Positions 1 to 9,854 of a stretch of 64,000 bases of DNA are shown here, one piece after another. Location of the stretch: the NCBI GenBank assembly GCA_005799265.1, contig SYHD01000084.1, forward strand, positions 1 to 64,000, given 5' to 3'. This stretch comes from Planctomycetia bacterium (GTDB lineage Bacteria > Planctomycetota > Planctomycetia > Gemmatales > Gemmataceae). Position 1 is the stretch's first letter; the number at the start of each line of letters is the position of its first letter. The notes below the pieces were generated by a model. That model ran no database searches and had not been told where the DNA came from. It was given only the letters and a program-made list of their open reading frames with translations. The translations under genes and the position numbers were made by a program.

Positions 1-2
1 CC

Positions 3-119
3 GAAGCGATCCTGCAACTGCGCGCCGATCACCTGAGCGACGATGAGCCGCTCAAACTTTTTTGGCAAACTCGGCAAACCGAGCAAAACGGACAACGCGC
101 CTACCGCAAGGCCGCGTGA
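3..119 (+). CDS. C-terminal end of a CDS truncated by the window edge (reads ...EAILQLRADHLSDDEPLKLFWQTRQTEQNGQRAYRKAA*)
   Basis: Frame 3 is open from the window start to TGA at 117-119. Confidence 0.5.
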   Translation, partial: EAILQLRADHLSDDEPLKLFWQTRQTEQNGQRAYRKAA

Positions 120-268
120 TTACAAACCGTGTCGTACACCCGAAGCGTCCTTGCCTCTTCCGACAGAATCGGCTATGGCCGTCCGCCGCGTGCGGGTGAG
201 CGTTCGTGTAGCGCTTGGCGAGCGCCAAGCCGCAGGCTGCAAAAAAGAGGGAATGGGAGAAGTAGCGA

Positions 269-1015
269 ATGATGGGCTGGCGGCTCTTGATTCTGATGGC
301 CCTTGCGCCGACCGGCTGCGTCGCCGTCGCGCCGCGCGACATCGAACTCTTGCCGCCGCAGACGCCTGCCGTGCCTGCCACCGTGTTTGTCGCCGACGGC
401 GCGGGCAACTATCAACTCTTGAGCAAGGCCCTCCGCGGCGTCGTCAAGAAAGACGGCCGGGCGATCGACGTGGTGACGCACGAATGGTCGCACGGCAAAT
501 ATCGCATCCTCGCGGACTATCTGCACCATGAACACGCCTGTGAGGAAGGCAAGCGCCTGGCCGACAAGATGCGCGAACACCGCGTTGCCTACCCGGATCG
601 CCCCATCCACCTGATCGGACACAGTGCCGGCGCGACGGTCGTTATGGCGGCTCTGGAAAACTTGCCAGTCGATTTCGTCGAACGCGCGGTTCTCCTGGCC
701 CCCGCGCTGTCGGCAGAGTACGACGTTCATCCCGCCCTTCGCTCGGTGCATCAAGGCCTGCACGTTTTTTGTAGCCCCTACGACTACGTCATTCTGGGAT
801 TCGCCACGCGCCTGCTCGGCACTCCGGATCACCGCTGGACGGCGATGGCCGGCTGTCAGGGCTTCCGAGCCGCCGATCGGAAACTCGTGCAGCAACCGTG
901 GCGTCCCGCCGATTGCGCCCTGGGCAACACCGGCGGCCACTTCGGCGCGTATCAGCCGGAATTCCTGCGTGCTCACGTCATGCCGCTGTTTCAACCGGGG
1001 ACGATTGCGCGATAA
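269..1015 (+). CDS. Secreted/lipoprotein alpha/beta-hydrolase (serine esterase-like)
   Basis: N-terminal hydrophobic segment with Cys (MALAPTGC), GHSAG nucleophile elbow, C-terminal GGHFG. Confidence 0.65.
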   Translation: MMGWRLLILMALAPTGCVAVAPRDIELLPPQTPAVPATVFVADGAGNYQLLSKALRGVVKKDGRAIDVVTHEWSHGKYRILADYLHHEHACEEGKRLADKMREHRVAYPDRPIHLIGHSAGATVVMAALENLPVDFVERAVLLAPALSAEYDVHPALRSVHQGLHVFCSPYDYVILGFATRLLGTPDHRWTAMAGCQGFRAADRKLVQQPWRPADCALGNTGGHFGAYQPEFLRAHVMPLFQPGTIAR

Positions 1016-1144
1016 TCCTGGTTTGCTTCGCTAATCTCTTGCTGTTCACGTGCCGATGTGATATAAACTGTGCAACCGCGCTATAACTGCGCCCCGGACT
1101 CTTACCCCCGCCGGCAACCCTACCCGCCTCACCCGGAGACGTTC

Positions 1145-2512
1145 ATGCTAACCATCTTCTCGAAGCCGCACAAGACTGGCGGTTTCTGCGACGGGCTCAA
1201 TCGCCGCGACTTCCTCACCATCGGCGGCTCCGTCGCCGGCGGGCTCATGCTGCCCGATCTGCTCCGCGCCGAAGCCGAGCAAGGCCGCGGCACCCAGCAC
1301 AAGGCGATCATCAACGTCTATTTGCCGGGCGGACCTCCCCATCAGGACATGTGGGACATCAAGACCGAAGCCCCGCGCGAAATCCGCGGCGAGTTCGATC
1401 CGATCCACACCAACGTCCCCGGCATCGACATCTGCGAACTCTTCCCGCGCATCGCCCGCAACGCCGACAAGTTCGCCTTCATCCGCTCGCTCGTCGATTG
1501 CGACGGCGGCCACGATTCGTACCAGTGCATGACGGGCCGCAAGAAGAACATGCAGCAAATCGGTCATTGGCCGATGATGGGCTCGTGGGTGTCGCGCTTC
1601 CAGGGCCCGACCAACCGCTCGATGCCCCCCAACGTCGCCTTGATGTACGCGACCGGCGAATCGCGCTGGGGCGATCCGTATCACGGCGGCTTTTTGGGCA
1701 TGGGCTACAACCCGTTCAACCTCATCGCGGGCCGAGGCAACAACGCCGGCGCCAACATGACCCTCAACGGCGTCACCATGGATCGCCTCAACGATCGCGT
1801 CGGCCTGATGCGCTCCTTCGATTCGCTCAACCGCGAAATCGACCGCGCCGGCACCATGGACGGCATCGACTCCTTCCAGCAGCAAGCCCTCGGCATCCTG
1901 ACCTCGTCGCGTTTGGTTGACGCGCTCGACCTGTCGAAGGAAGACCCGCGCGTCGTCGCTCGCTACGGCTTCAACGACCCGGCGTTCGAGCGCGACGGCG
2001 CCCCGCGCATGGTCCGCAACTTCTGCATCGCGCGCCGCCTGGTCGAAGCCGGCGCCCGCGTCGTCACCATGAACTTCAGCCGCTGGGACTGGCACGGCCC
2101 GGACGGCAAGAACTTCGTCGAAAGCCGACGTAACATGCCGCTCTTGGACGCCGGCGTTTCCTCGCTGGTCGAAGACCTGCACGTGCGCGGCATGCTCGAT
2201 GACGTCTCGATCGTCGTCTGGGGCGAGTTCGGCCGCACGCCAAGAATCAACAACACCGAAGGCCGCGACCACTGGCCGCAACTGTCGGCAGCCCTGTTGG
2301 CCGGCGGCGGCATGCGTACCGGCCAAGTCGTCGGCGCCAGCGATCGCATGGGCGGCACCGCGGCGCGACGTCCAGTCAAGTTCCAGGAAGTCTTCGCGAC
2401 CTTGTATCGCAACATCGGCTTGAATCCGGGCTCGACGCGCATGTTCGACCTGAACGGCCGGCCGCAGTATCTGGTCGATCAGGGGACGGAGCCGATCAAC
2501 GAGTTGTATTAG
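1145..2512 (+). CDS. DUF1501 domain-containing protein (Tat-type N-terminus)
   Basis: NRRDFLTIGGSVAGG Tat-like signal, GGPPHQDMWDIK, GEFGRTPRIN..GRDHWP motifs typical of DUF1501; internal ATG at 1145. Confidence 0.9.
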   Translation: MLTIFSKPHKTGGFCDGLNRRDFLTIGGSVAGGLMLPDLLRAEAEQGRGTQHKAIINVYLPGGPPHQDMWDIKTEAPREIRGEFDPIHTNVPGIDICELFPRIARNADKFAFIRSLVDCDGGHDSYQCMTGRKKNMQQIGHWPMMGSWVSRFQGPTNRSMPPNVALMYATGESRWGDPYHGGFLGMGYNPFNLIAGRGNNAGANMTLNGVTMDRLNDRVGLMRSFDSLNREIDRAGTMDGIDSFQQQALGILTSSRLVDALDLSKEDPRVVARYGFNDPAFERDGAPRMVRNFCIARRLVEAGARVVTMNFSRWDWHGPDGKNFVESRRNMPLLDAGVSSLVEDLHVRGMLDDVSIVVWGEFGRTPRINNTEGRDHWPQLSAALLAGGGMRTGQVVGASDRMGGTAARRPVKFQEVFATLYRNIGLNPGSTRMFDLNGRPQYLVDQGTEPINELY

Positions 2513-2612
2513 CCCGCCAAGCCCCGCCATGAGCGCAGCGAATGGCGAGGGGCGAAGCTCGAAAAACATGAACCCCTGGAGGCGCATCGTCGTATCCTGG
2601 GGTTCTTCATTT

Positions 2613-2822
2613 TCACGATACGCCAAGAAACCGCGCGATTCTTCGCCGTAGCGAATCCACTTTGCCCGCACAAATCTCGCGTTCCCAAATAACCAACACC
2701 TTCCAGCCAGCGCGCCGCAATTGCCTGATGCTTGCCTTGTCTCGACACGCATTCCGCTGTAATTTCGTCAGCCAATACGAACGCCGAGACGCGGTAATGG
2801 TCTCGCGGTCGCGGCAGCCGAC
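2613..2822 (-). pseudogene. vsr: Truncated very-short-patch-repair (Vsr) endonuclease, C-terminal half only
   Basis: Frame not in the ORF track (no ATG): VGCRDRETITASRRSYWLTKLQRNACRDKASIRQLRRAGWKVLVIWEREICAGKVDSLRRRIARFLGVS*; matches the Vsr pattern GCR..TxP...YW..K..RN..RD......L...GW.VLV.WE.E; the N-terminal half is absent, upstream in-frame stop at 2823-2825. Confidence 0.7.
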
Positions 2823-2831
2823 TCACGTCGG

Positions 2832-3254
2832 CTAACTTCGCTCCGATTTACGGACATACACGAATGGATCGGGCCGCATAGTCGGAATTGCTTCGGCCCA
2901 TTCACACAGAACGAGCTTGACCTCAAGCGGACTACTGTCCGCCGGGCGTGCCTCCCTTACGTAGTCTTGGATATCTTCCTCTTCGGGGCACTCGCCGCTA
3001 TCGAGCCCAGCCCAGCCGACAAAGTCCTCGATGAGCCAATCAGGCGAATACGTCCGGTATTCGACCAGGTTGTATCCCCCAAGGGCTTCGACTAATGCGA
3101 AAAGGGCATCATGTTCGTCGTCGTTGGAATCGCCGGCGAGAGCTTCTTGGGCACATTTGAACGCGTCGATTACCGCCGGCGAAAACGGGAATTGCGGAGT
3201 TGCATCGCGCCGAGTCGAAGGCATCGCGAACCCTTCCATCTTAGATTTTTCCAT
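2832..3254 (-). CDS. Hypothetical acidic protein (140 aa)
   Basis: ORF divergent from the XRE gene. Confidence 0.5.
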   Translation of the reverse strand: MEKSKMEGFAMPSTRRDATPQFPFSPAVIDAFKCAQEALAGDSNDDEHDALFALVEALGGYNLVEYRTYSPDWLIEDFVGWAGLDSGECPEEEDIQDYVREARPADSSPLEVKLVLCEWAEAIPTMRPDPFVYVRKSERS

Positions 3255-3311
3255 CGCTTGCTCCTTGAGTCGTTTGCTCCCAATTTGGGATCATTCTAGC
3301 TCGCTCCCATA

Positions 3312-3590
3312 ATGAGAGCAATGGAAAAATCGACTTTCACGCCGGAATACGCGATCCTCCGCGCGGCACTGGTCGGCGCACGCAAGAAAGCCGGGCTGAC
3401 GCAACGCGAATTAGCCAAGCGGCTGAACGTGCCCCACAGCTGGGTTGCCAAAGTCGAATGCGGTGATCGTCGTCTTGATTTCGTTGAGCTGTATTGGCTT
3501 CTGGCAGCGTGCGGAGTAGAACCGATACCCGTGTTGAGGAGATTGTTGAGAAGTTTCTCAAGAAGCAAGGACCGGCGATCCAAAGAGTGA
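3312..3590 (+). CDS. XRE-family helix-turn-helix transcriptional regulator
   Basis: ARKKAGLTQRELAKRLNVPHSWVAKVECGDRRLDFVELYWL, classic HTH_3. Confidence 0.85.
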   Translation: MRAMEKSTFTPEYAILRAALVGARKKAGLTQRELAKRLNVPHSWVAKVECGDRRLDFVELYWLLAACGVEPIPVLRRLLRSFSRSKDRRSKE

Positions 3591-3597
3591 CTCTTGG

Positions 3598-4308
3598 TCA
3601 ACCCGAGCTCACAATCACAGTGGCTTTCCAGGAGATGACGCTGGTTTGCCGAATGGAGGAAGTGACGCTCAACAAGCTCGCTGGATGCCTGATGAGCATT
3701 GCTCTGGGCTGATCTGGAATTCCGCCCACGATCACCAGCCAGTAATTCGCCGCGCGACGATTCGCTTGGTTCCATTCATAGTCTGTAAAGAGAATCGCCC
3801 CTCGCATGGATTTGATGCCTTTCACTTCGATTGCGAGAGCGCTTTGGTCCACCACGCCGAAGTCGAAGCCACAGGCTTGATCGCGGCAATCAAGAAGCGA
3901 TTTCGTCGGTATCCCGCAAATACGCTCACTGTTCTCAATGAAATGTCCCTCGGCCAGACGTCCTGTCCTCAGACGTTCTGCCACGTTTTCAATCCGGCGC
4001 TTCTCTTCTGTCATCGGCTTTGTGATCAAATCTTCCACCTCCTTGTCGCCGGAAAGTAGGCGGGCAACGATGTCCATTACCGCCTCATCGCTGGCATCGC
4101 AGAACTCTCCCAAAACCCGCTGACGATTCGGCCGCAACGGCCGCTTGTGCCAACCCCTGCGACTATTGGGATGTATCGGATCGAACTCATCGCGCAGGTT
4201 CTTCATGCTCGCCGACGCGACCTCAAGGCGTTCCCCGGTCGAGGTGAACGCCTCTCGCCATGAAGAGAAGCCGAATCTTCGCAGAAACAACTCGTCCAGC
4301 CGACTCAT
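3598..4308 (-). CDS. Putative restriction endonuclease-like protein (DUF3883 / PD-(D/E)XK-like C-terminal domain)
   Basis: CGFDFGVVDQSALAIEVKGIKSMRGAILFTDYEWNQANRRAANYWLVIVGGI resembles the D...(E)xK nuclease core of DUF3883-type proteins; ATG at 4308. Confidence 0.55.
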   Translation of the reverse strand: MSRLDELFLRRFGFSSWREAFTSTGERLEVASASMKNLRDEFDPIHPNSRRGWHKRPLRPNRQRVLGEFCDASDEAVMDIVARLLSGDKEVEDLITKPMTEEKRRIENVAERLRTGRLAEGHFIENSERICGIPTKSLLDCRDQACGFDFGVVDQSALAIEVKGIKSMRGAILFTDYEWNQANRRAANYWLVIVGGIPDQPRAMLIRHPASLLSVTSSIRQTSVISWKATVIVSSG

Positions 4309-4435
4309 GGCATATGCCACGATGATTGCTTCGGTTTCGATTAGGCTCCGCGAGCGTGTGGTTTGAGGTGTTCGGTCGTTCGTATCACCTGATTTCCCGC
4401 TCACGGTCTTTGCCTCCCATGTGATCGCTGAAGCG

Positions 4436-4729
4436 TCAGCACATCCCCGCCACAATCCCATGATGCTCGAAAAACGCCCCCACCCAATCGCGCCGCCGAA
4501 AGAAGCGCGGCTTGCCCGTTTTCGCGTCCACGCAGATGTCGGTTTCGATCACCTGGTTCAGGCCATCCAGGACGAGCTCGATGGCTTTGCCCTTCCTGGC
4601 GCGGCCCACGCAATCGGGCGGGAAAAAGTCGAGAGGCTCGCGGACGTAGAGGTGCTTGTACTTGATGTTGCCCGCGGTCACCTTGAGCAGCCGTCTGGTG
4701 GATTCGAGCGTTTCCTGAATCATGGTCAT
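4436..4729 (-). CDS. Hypothetical protein (97 aa)
   Basis: ORF with ATG; no motif recognised. Confidence 0.4.
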   Translation of the reverse strand: MTMIQETLESTRRLLKVTAGNIKYKHLYVREPLDFFPPDCVGRARKGKAIELVLDGLNQVIETDICVDAKTGKPRFFRRRDWVGAFFEHHGIVAGMC

Positions 4730-4874
4730 GCTCTCCGCCGACGGACTCCGTTCGACCTCGCCTTATCATCCATGATACCGATTCGGGACGTCCAAAGAAA
4801 TACATCTGGCTCGTTCTCAACCGTGGCGGATATAATACAAATCTCCTGACTCCATCGACGCGGAGATTTGTGCC

Positions 4875-5069
4875 ATGGCGACAATCCAGATCAAGGACCA
4901 TAAGAAATACGCCAAAGCCATCGGGCTGCTTTACGAGATGGGTGGTCTTTTTCACACGAAGCCGACTCGGCAGATCGTGGTCGGTCCGTATCAGCTTCAA
5001 GTCCTTCGCCAGGCAGGCCTGGTGCCACAAGCTAACGGAGCGAAAAAACGTGCCAAGGGAAAATCGTAG
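4875..5069 (+). CDS. Hypothetical protein (64 aa)
   Basis: Compact ORF MATIQIKDHKKYAKAIGLLYEMGG..., overlapping the next ORF. Confidence 0.45.
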   Translation: MATIQIKDHKKYAKAIGLLYEMGGLFHTKPTRQIVVGPYQLQVLRQAGLVPQANGAKKRAKGKS

Positions 5070-5505
5070 CGTGGCGCGATTGGCGGCCGAATTGCGAGCG
5101 TTGAACGAGCGCATCGAGGCGGACTTGTTCTTGCCGAGCCTTCGCGAGAAACCGCCGCGCGTACACGGATACGCTTTCAAGTTCTCGCTGACATTGCCTC
5201 TGTTTTCAGGCGATGGCAATCGTGTCTTCCTCCACGAACATCTCGGCCACCTTCACGAATTCTTCGACCGCCGATTCGGCGGTTGCTCGGGGGCGTCCTA
5301 TCGGTCCGGCGCGCCCTATTTCGGCGAATATCTGCCGCCCGGCGAGAAGCCGATGCGTGACAACAATACGATAACGTTTGTCTACGCCAATCCCATCGAG
5401 GCGTGCGATCGATTCTTCACCGAGTTGAAGCAACTCCCTCGCCGCGCGCCGCTCATCCCGCAGGACGAGATCCTCATCGAGCGTTCGGAAGTATATCTCG
5501 TCTAG
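5050..5505 (+). CDS. Hypothetical protein, probably GTG start (5050 or 5071), translationally coupled to the preceding ORF
   Basis: Protein-like frame ...VARLAAELRALNERIEADLFLPSL...EILIERSEVYLV; the ATG at 4870 in the track lies in a non-coding-looking frame. Confidence 0.4.
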   Translation: MPRENRSVARLAAELRALNERIEADLFLPSLREKPPRVHGYAFKFSLTLPLFSGDGNRVFLHEHLGHLHEFFDRRFGGCSGASYRSGAPYFGEYLPPGEKPMRDNNTITFVYANPIEACDRFFTELKQLPRRAPLIPQDEILIERSEVYLV

Positions 5506-5516
5506 GCGACGCCGAT

Positions 5517-7037
5517 TTACCCGCCCGCCGCCCCCTTTTTGTTCACTTTCTGCCGCCCAAACTCCTGCCCCAGCCAGCGGAAGCCGCGCACGCCCGCGTC
5601 GGCCTCGAACGTGAACACCAGCATTTCGTTTTCCAGCACGTACTCGCCCGGCGCGATGGTGCGGAACGTGTCGTGGTGCCAGTGCTCCATCGGCAACTTG
5701 AAGCTGCTCCACTGAATCGACAGGCCGTCCTTACTCGCGCTGATGATCGCTTTGCCGTAGGCGGGGTGATCGTACGTGCCGGCGAATGACTGCAATTCGC
5801 GCGACGGCTTCGTGTCGGCAACGCGCTTCGCCTTGATGCCGGCGTCCTTCTTGTCCTTCTCGGCACGCTGCTTCTTGTCGAGCTTCACGTAGTAATCGTT
5901 CCAGTCCTTGTCGGGCAAGCCGAGATAGCGATCGATGACGGTCTTGGCGACGGCTTCGGTCAGGAAGCTCGGATTGCGATTGGTCAGGACGACGACGCCG
6001 AGCTTGGCCTTGGGGGCGAGCATCGTCTGGGCGCGATAGCCGGGGAGCGAGCCGCCGTGCGAGAGGATGTGCTGGCCCTGATGGTCGTAGACGAACCAGC
6101 CCAGGCCGTAGCTGACTTGATTGACGCCGGGGTAGGCGTCGCGCGTGGTTTCGTTCATCTTGAGGACCATTTGCGGCGCGTGGGTTTCGCGGAAGTGCTT
6201 GATCGGCACGAGACGCTTGCCGTTGAAGGTCCCGTCCGCGAGCTGGAAGCGCAGCCATTGGCCGAGGTCGCGCACCGAGGCGCTGATGTCGCCGGCGCCG
6301 CGCGAATCGTAAATCAATGGCGGGACCAGCTCCAGCTTGCCCTTGTTGTCGCCGCGCGTGTAGCCGATGGCGCGATTCTTGGCCTTGAGGAAATCGTCCG
6401 CGTTGCCGCTGGCGGTCTTCATGCCGAGCGGCTCGAAGATGCGCTTCGTGAAGCTGTCCGCGAGCGAGCGTTTGTCGGCGAGCGCCGCGGCCGTGCCGGC
6501 GGTAATGAAGGGAATGTTTGCGTATTCCCAGTTCGAGCGGAACGACGTCGTCAGCTTGACGTGCCCGATCTTGCGGATGACCTCTTCCGGCGCGAGCGGC
6601 GATTTGAACCAGAGGAGGTCGTGCCGGCTCAGGCCCGTGCGATGGCAGAGCATGTCGCGAATGGTGGCGTTCTGATCGGCGAGCGGATCGGCCAGGCGGA
6701 AATAGGGGACGTGCTTGTGGACCGGATCGTCCCAATCGACGAGGCCGTCGCCGCATAGCATGGCGAGCAGCATGGCGAGAAAGGCCTTGGTGCAGGAGGC
6801 GATTTGGAAAATCGTGTCTTCCGTCATGGCGTCGTCCTTGCCGAGTTCCCGGACGCCGGCTCCTTTCAGGTAGACGATTTTGTCCTCATGAACGATGACG
6901 ACCGCTGCGCCGGGTGCGTCGAATGTCTTGAGCGCCTGCGCGACGATGGCGTCGAGCTGTTTCTCGCTCGGCGCTTGTCCATGAACGAAGAGGGGTACGA
7001 TCAACAGAGCGAGCATCGGACATAGCCAGCGTTTCAC
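5517..7037 (-). CDS. Serine hydrolase, beta-lactamase class C / penicillin-binding-like, secreted
   Basis: SxxK motif IASCTKAFLA, YANI (YxN), HGGSLPGY; GTG start before VKRWLCPMLALLIVPLFVHG signal peptide. Confidence 0.85.
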   Translation of the reverse strand: MKRWLCPMLALLIVPLFVHGQAPSEKQLDAIVAQALKTFDAPGAAVVIVHEDKIVYLKGAGVRELGKDDAMTEDTIFQIASCTKAFLAMLLAMLCGDGLVDWDDPVHKHVPYFRLADPLADQNATIRDMLCHRTGLSRHDLLWFKSPLAPEEVIRKIGHVKLTTSFRSNWEYANIPFITAGTAAALADKRSLADSFTKRIFEPLGMKTASGNADDFLKAKNRAIGYTRGDNKGKLELVPPLIYDSRGAGDISASVRDLGQWLRFQLADGTFNGKRLVPIKHFRETHAPQMVLKMNETTRDAYPGVNQVSYGLGWFVYDHQGQHILSHGGSLPGYRAQTMLAPKAKLGVVVLTNRNPSFLTEAVAKTVIDRYLGLPDKDWNDYYVKLDKKQRAEKDKKDAGIKAKRVADTKPSRELQSFAGTYDHPAYGKAIISASKDGLSIQWSSFKLPMEHWHHDTFRTIAPGEYVLENEMLVFTFEADAGVRGFRWLGQEFGRQKVNKKGAAGG

Positions 7038-7185
7038 GGTAATGTCTCCGGCGAGGAACGATTGATACCTGAGCGTCCATGCTACCGGGCGGCCCGCGCA
7101 GGTCAACGAATTTCCGGTTTACGATATTGCGTTCGTCGGCGGAGCGGTATGATGCTCCAAGAACGCATGGCCCCGAATGAAGCAA

Positions 7186-7323
7186 AGAGAAATGAGCCAC
7201 GGATCAAACACCGATGAAACACGGAAAGGACCCATCCGATTGCGTCAGTGATTGCTTGATTCCTGAGTCTTTTCCACGTTTCATCCGTGTTTGATCCGTG
7301 TTTGATCCGTGGCTCATTTCTCT
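7186..7323. repeat. Long inverted repeat with 11-bp internal periodicity (unit CACGGATCAAA)
   Basis: Left arm 7186-7229 agagaaatgagccacggatcaaacaccgatgaaacacggaaagg is the reverse complement of right arm 7268-7323 apart from one extra 11-bp unit. Confidence 0.85.
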
Positions 7324-7359
7324 GCGCAGACGGCGCGCTTGCTCGTCGAGAGGAAACGC

Positions 7360-8298
7360 ATGAAGACGATCCGATGGATGACCCTGGCCGCGATCTTCTG
7401 CACGCCGCCGCCCGCCTTCGCGTGGAACAAGGCCGGGCACATGCTGACCGGCGCGATCGCCTATCAGAAGCTCAAGGCCGACGGCGACGAGCAAACCATT
7501 CTGCGCGTCATCGTATTGCTGAAGCAGCATCCGGACGCGGCCCGCTGGGACAAGGGGCTGCAAAAATTCGCCAAGGATGATCGGGACCTTTACCTATTCA
7601 TGCAAGCTGCCCGTTGGGCCGACGATGCCCGCGACGATCCGACGTTTTACCCGCCCGATGCACATTACGACAAGCATCACTACATCAATCTGCCTTTCAA
7701 GCCGAAAGGGCAGCCCGACTCGGTCAAGACCAAGGGGCCGGACGATCTCAACATCTTCCGCGGTTACGCCGACCGGCTCGCCATCGTCAAGAGCAAGGAG
7801 GACAACGACATTCGCGCCGTCGCCCTGTGCTGGGTATTCCATCTGATTGGCGACGTCCATCAGCCGCTGCACACGACCAGCCTGTTCACGACGCAATTCA
7901 AGAACGGCGACCGCGGCGGCACGATCTTCTACATTCGCGCCAAGGAAGGCAAGTTCCCGATCACGCTGCACAAATATTGGGATGACCTGCTGCTCTCCAG
8001 CGAGAACTTCCCGAACGTCAAGAACTACGCGATCGAACTGCGCAATCGCCAGGAGTTTACCGCCGACAAGCTGACCGAGTTGGCCGCTACGAGCTTTCAA
8101 GATTGGGCCATCAAGGAGAGCTTTGAATTGGCGAAGTCCGCGGTCTATCGCGACGGCAAGCTCGAAGGCGGCGCATCGATGAAGCAGGCGAAGGTGCTGC
8201 CCGACGATTACGCGAAGACGACGCAGCCGATCGCCGAACGCCGAGCGGTGCTGGCGGGCTATCGCATCGCGGCGGTGCTGCGCGAGGCGGTGAAGTGA
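7360..8298 (+). CDS. S1/P1-type nuclease family protein, secreted
   Basis: Mature N-terminus AFAWNKAGHMLTGAIAY (W at N-terminus plus GH), HLIGDVHQPLHT zinc-binding motif. Confidence 0.9.
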   Translation: MKTIRWMTLAAIFCTPPPAFAWNKAGHMLTGAIAYQKLKADGDEQTILRVIVLLKQHPDAARWDKGLQKFAKDDRDLYLFMQAARWADDARDDPTFYPPDAHYDKHHYINLPFKPKGQPDSVKTKGPDDLNIFRGYADRLAIVKSKEDNDIRAVALCWVFHLIGDVHQPLHTTSLFTTQFKNGDRGGTIFYIRAKEGKFPITLHKYWDDLLLSSENFPNVKNYAIELRNRQEFTADKLTELAATSFQDWAIKESFELAKSAVYRDGKLEGGASMKQAKVLPDDYAKTTQPIAERRAVLAGYRIAAVLREAVK

Positions 8299-8306
8299 CG
8301 AATTCC

Positions 8307-8380
8307 CCGCGTGCGGTTAAGCGCTCGCGTTGCTGCGCCTGCGGCTTGGCGTTACTCTGCGAGCGCTAAACCGCACGCGG
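8307..8380. repeat. Dispersed palindromic element (copy R2)
   Basis: ccgcgtgcggttaagcgctcgc ... gcgagcgctaaaccgcacgcgg arms. Confidence 0.8.
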
Positions 8381-8540
8381 CAACAAAATCCCGCAACTGA
8401 CCTCACACATCTACGTATTTCAATTTAAGATACATAAGTACACTTAACGATCAGGGCCGACGCCTTCGCGGTTAAAACCACTCGCGCGCGTCGCCTGGCG
8501 ATCGCGTCACGGAACCATTAACCTTCAAGAGAACCAACCT

Positions 8541-9854
8541 ATGTTCGTGCAACTCACCAAAGACTTTCTCGGCAAACCGGCCGGCGAACGCATCGACGTC
8601 GCCGAGCACGATGCCGATCAGCTCATGCGCCAGGGCTGGGCGCAGCCGATTGACGAAGACCTGATGACGCCCATGATCGCGCGGGCGGTACAGAGCGGAC
8701 TCGATGACGCCGTCGAACGTTCACTGCAGAGCTTCCTGCGCAAGCAACCCAAAAACAGCCGTCTGCCGTTCGCGGGCCTCGGCGATGCGGCGCTCGACGA
8801 TCCGCGCGCCGGCTTCAAGCACTTTGGCGAGTTCGCCCTCGCCGTGCGCGACGCCTGCCAGCCGGGCAAACGGCCCGACGATCGGCTCGCCCTCATCACC
8901 AAGGCTGCGTCCGGCATGGGCGAAAACACCGGCGCGGACGGCGGCTTTTTGGTTCCGACCGAGTTCGTGCAAAAATTGCTCGACCGGGTCTACTCTCCCT
9001 CGAACCTCCTGGGCATGACCGATTCGTACACGGTCTCCTCGAACGTCATTGCCTTCCCGCGCAGCGCGGAAACGTCGCGCGCCAACGGCTCGCGCTGGGG
9101 CGGCGTCCGCGCCTACTGGCGCGACGAGGGCGAGCAAGCGACCGCGACCAAGGCCGCGTTTGGCCGACTCCAGCTCACGCTGCGCAAGCTGTTCGTCATG
9201 ATCAACGCCACCGACGAACTCTTGAGCGACGTGCAGGGCATCGCATTGGAGCAATATCTCTTTCGCGTCGCCTCGGAGGAAATCAACTTCGTCGTCTCCG
9301 ACGCGATCCTCAACGGCTCCGGGGCCGGGCAGCCGCTCGGCATCCTCAACTCGGCGCCGCTCATCACGGTCGCGAAAGAAGGCGGACAAGCGGCCGCTAC
9401 CGTCGTCACCGCCAACATCCTCAAGATGTGGTCGCGTCTGTGGGCCCCGTGTCGGCAGAACGCTGTCTGGCTCATTCATCAGGACATCGAGCCGCAACTG
9501 CACACGATGACGATCGGCTCCGGCGGCGCCGATATCGTCGCCTACCTTCCGCCCGGCGGCCTGTCGGATCGCCCCTACGCCACGCTCATGGGTCGGCCCG
9601 TCATCCCGGTCGAATGGTGCTCGACGCTCGGCACCGTCGGCGACATCGTGCTCGCGGATCTGCGGCATTACGTGACCGCGACCAAGGGGCAGATCGAGTC
9701 GGCGATGTCGATCCACCTGCGTTTCGATTACGACGAATCGGTGTTCCGCTTCATCTTCCGCGTCGACGGCGCCCCGTGGTGGACTGCCGCGCTCACGCCG
9801 TTCAAAGGCTCGAACACGCAGTCGTGCTTCGTGACGCTGGAGACGCGAGCGTGA
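8541..9854 (+). CDS. Phage major capsid protein, HK97 family
   Basis: GADGGFLVPTEF, TDELLSD, AILNGSGAGQPLGIL motifs typical of HK97-fold capsids. Confidence 0.9.
   Translation: MFVQLTKDFLGKPAGERIDVAEHDADQLMRQGWAQPIDEDLMTPMIARAVQSGLDDAVERSLQSFLRKQPKNSRLPFAGLGDAALDDPRAGFKHFGEFALAVRDACQPGKRPDDRLALITKAASGMGENTGADGGFLVPTEFVQKLLDRVYSPSNLLGMTDSYTVSSNVIAFPRSAETSRANGSRWGGVRAYWRDEGEQATATKAAFGRLQLTLRKLFVMINATDELLSDVQGIALEQYLFRVASEEINFVVSDAILNGSGAGQPLGILNSAPLITVAKEGGQAAATVVTANILKMWSRLWAPCRQNAVWLIHQDIEPQLHTMTIGSGGADIVAYLPPGGLSDRPYATLMGRPVIPVEWCSTLGTVGDIVLADLRHYVTATKGQIESAMSIHLRFDYDESVFRFIFRVDGAPWWTAALTPFKGSNTQSCFVTLETRA

Noticed and set aside
1148-2752. 534-aa minus-strand ORF opposite DUF1501
   Set aside because: Antisense ORF of a GC-rich coding region, no motif, low-quality composition
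3312-3590. XRE gene as antitoxin of a toxin-antitoxin pair
   Set aside because: No adjacent HigB/RelE/HipA-like toxin recognised; a regulator of the neighbouring nuclease locus is equally likely
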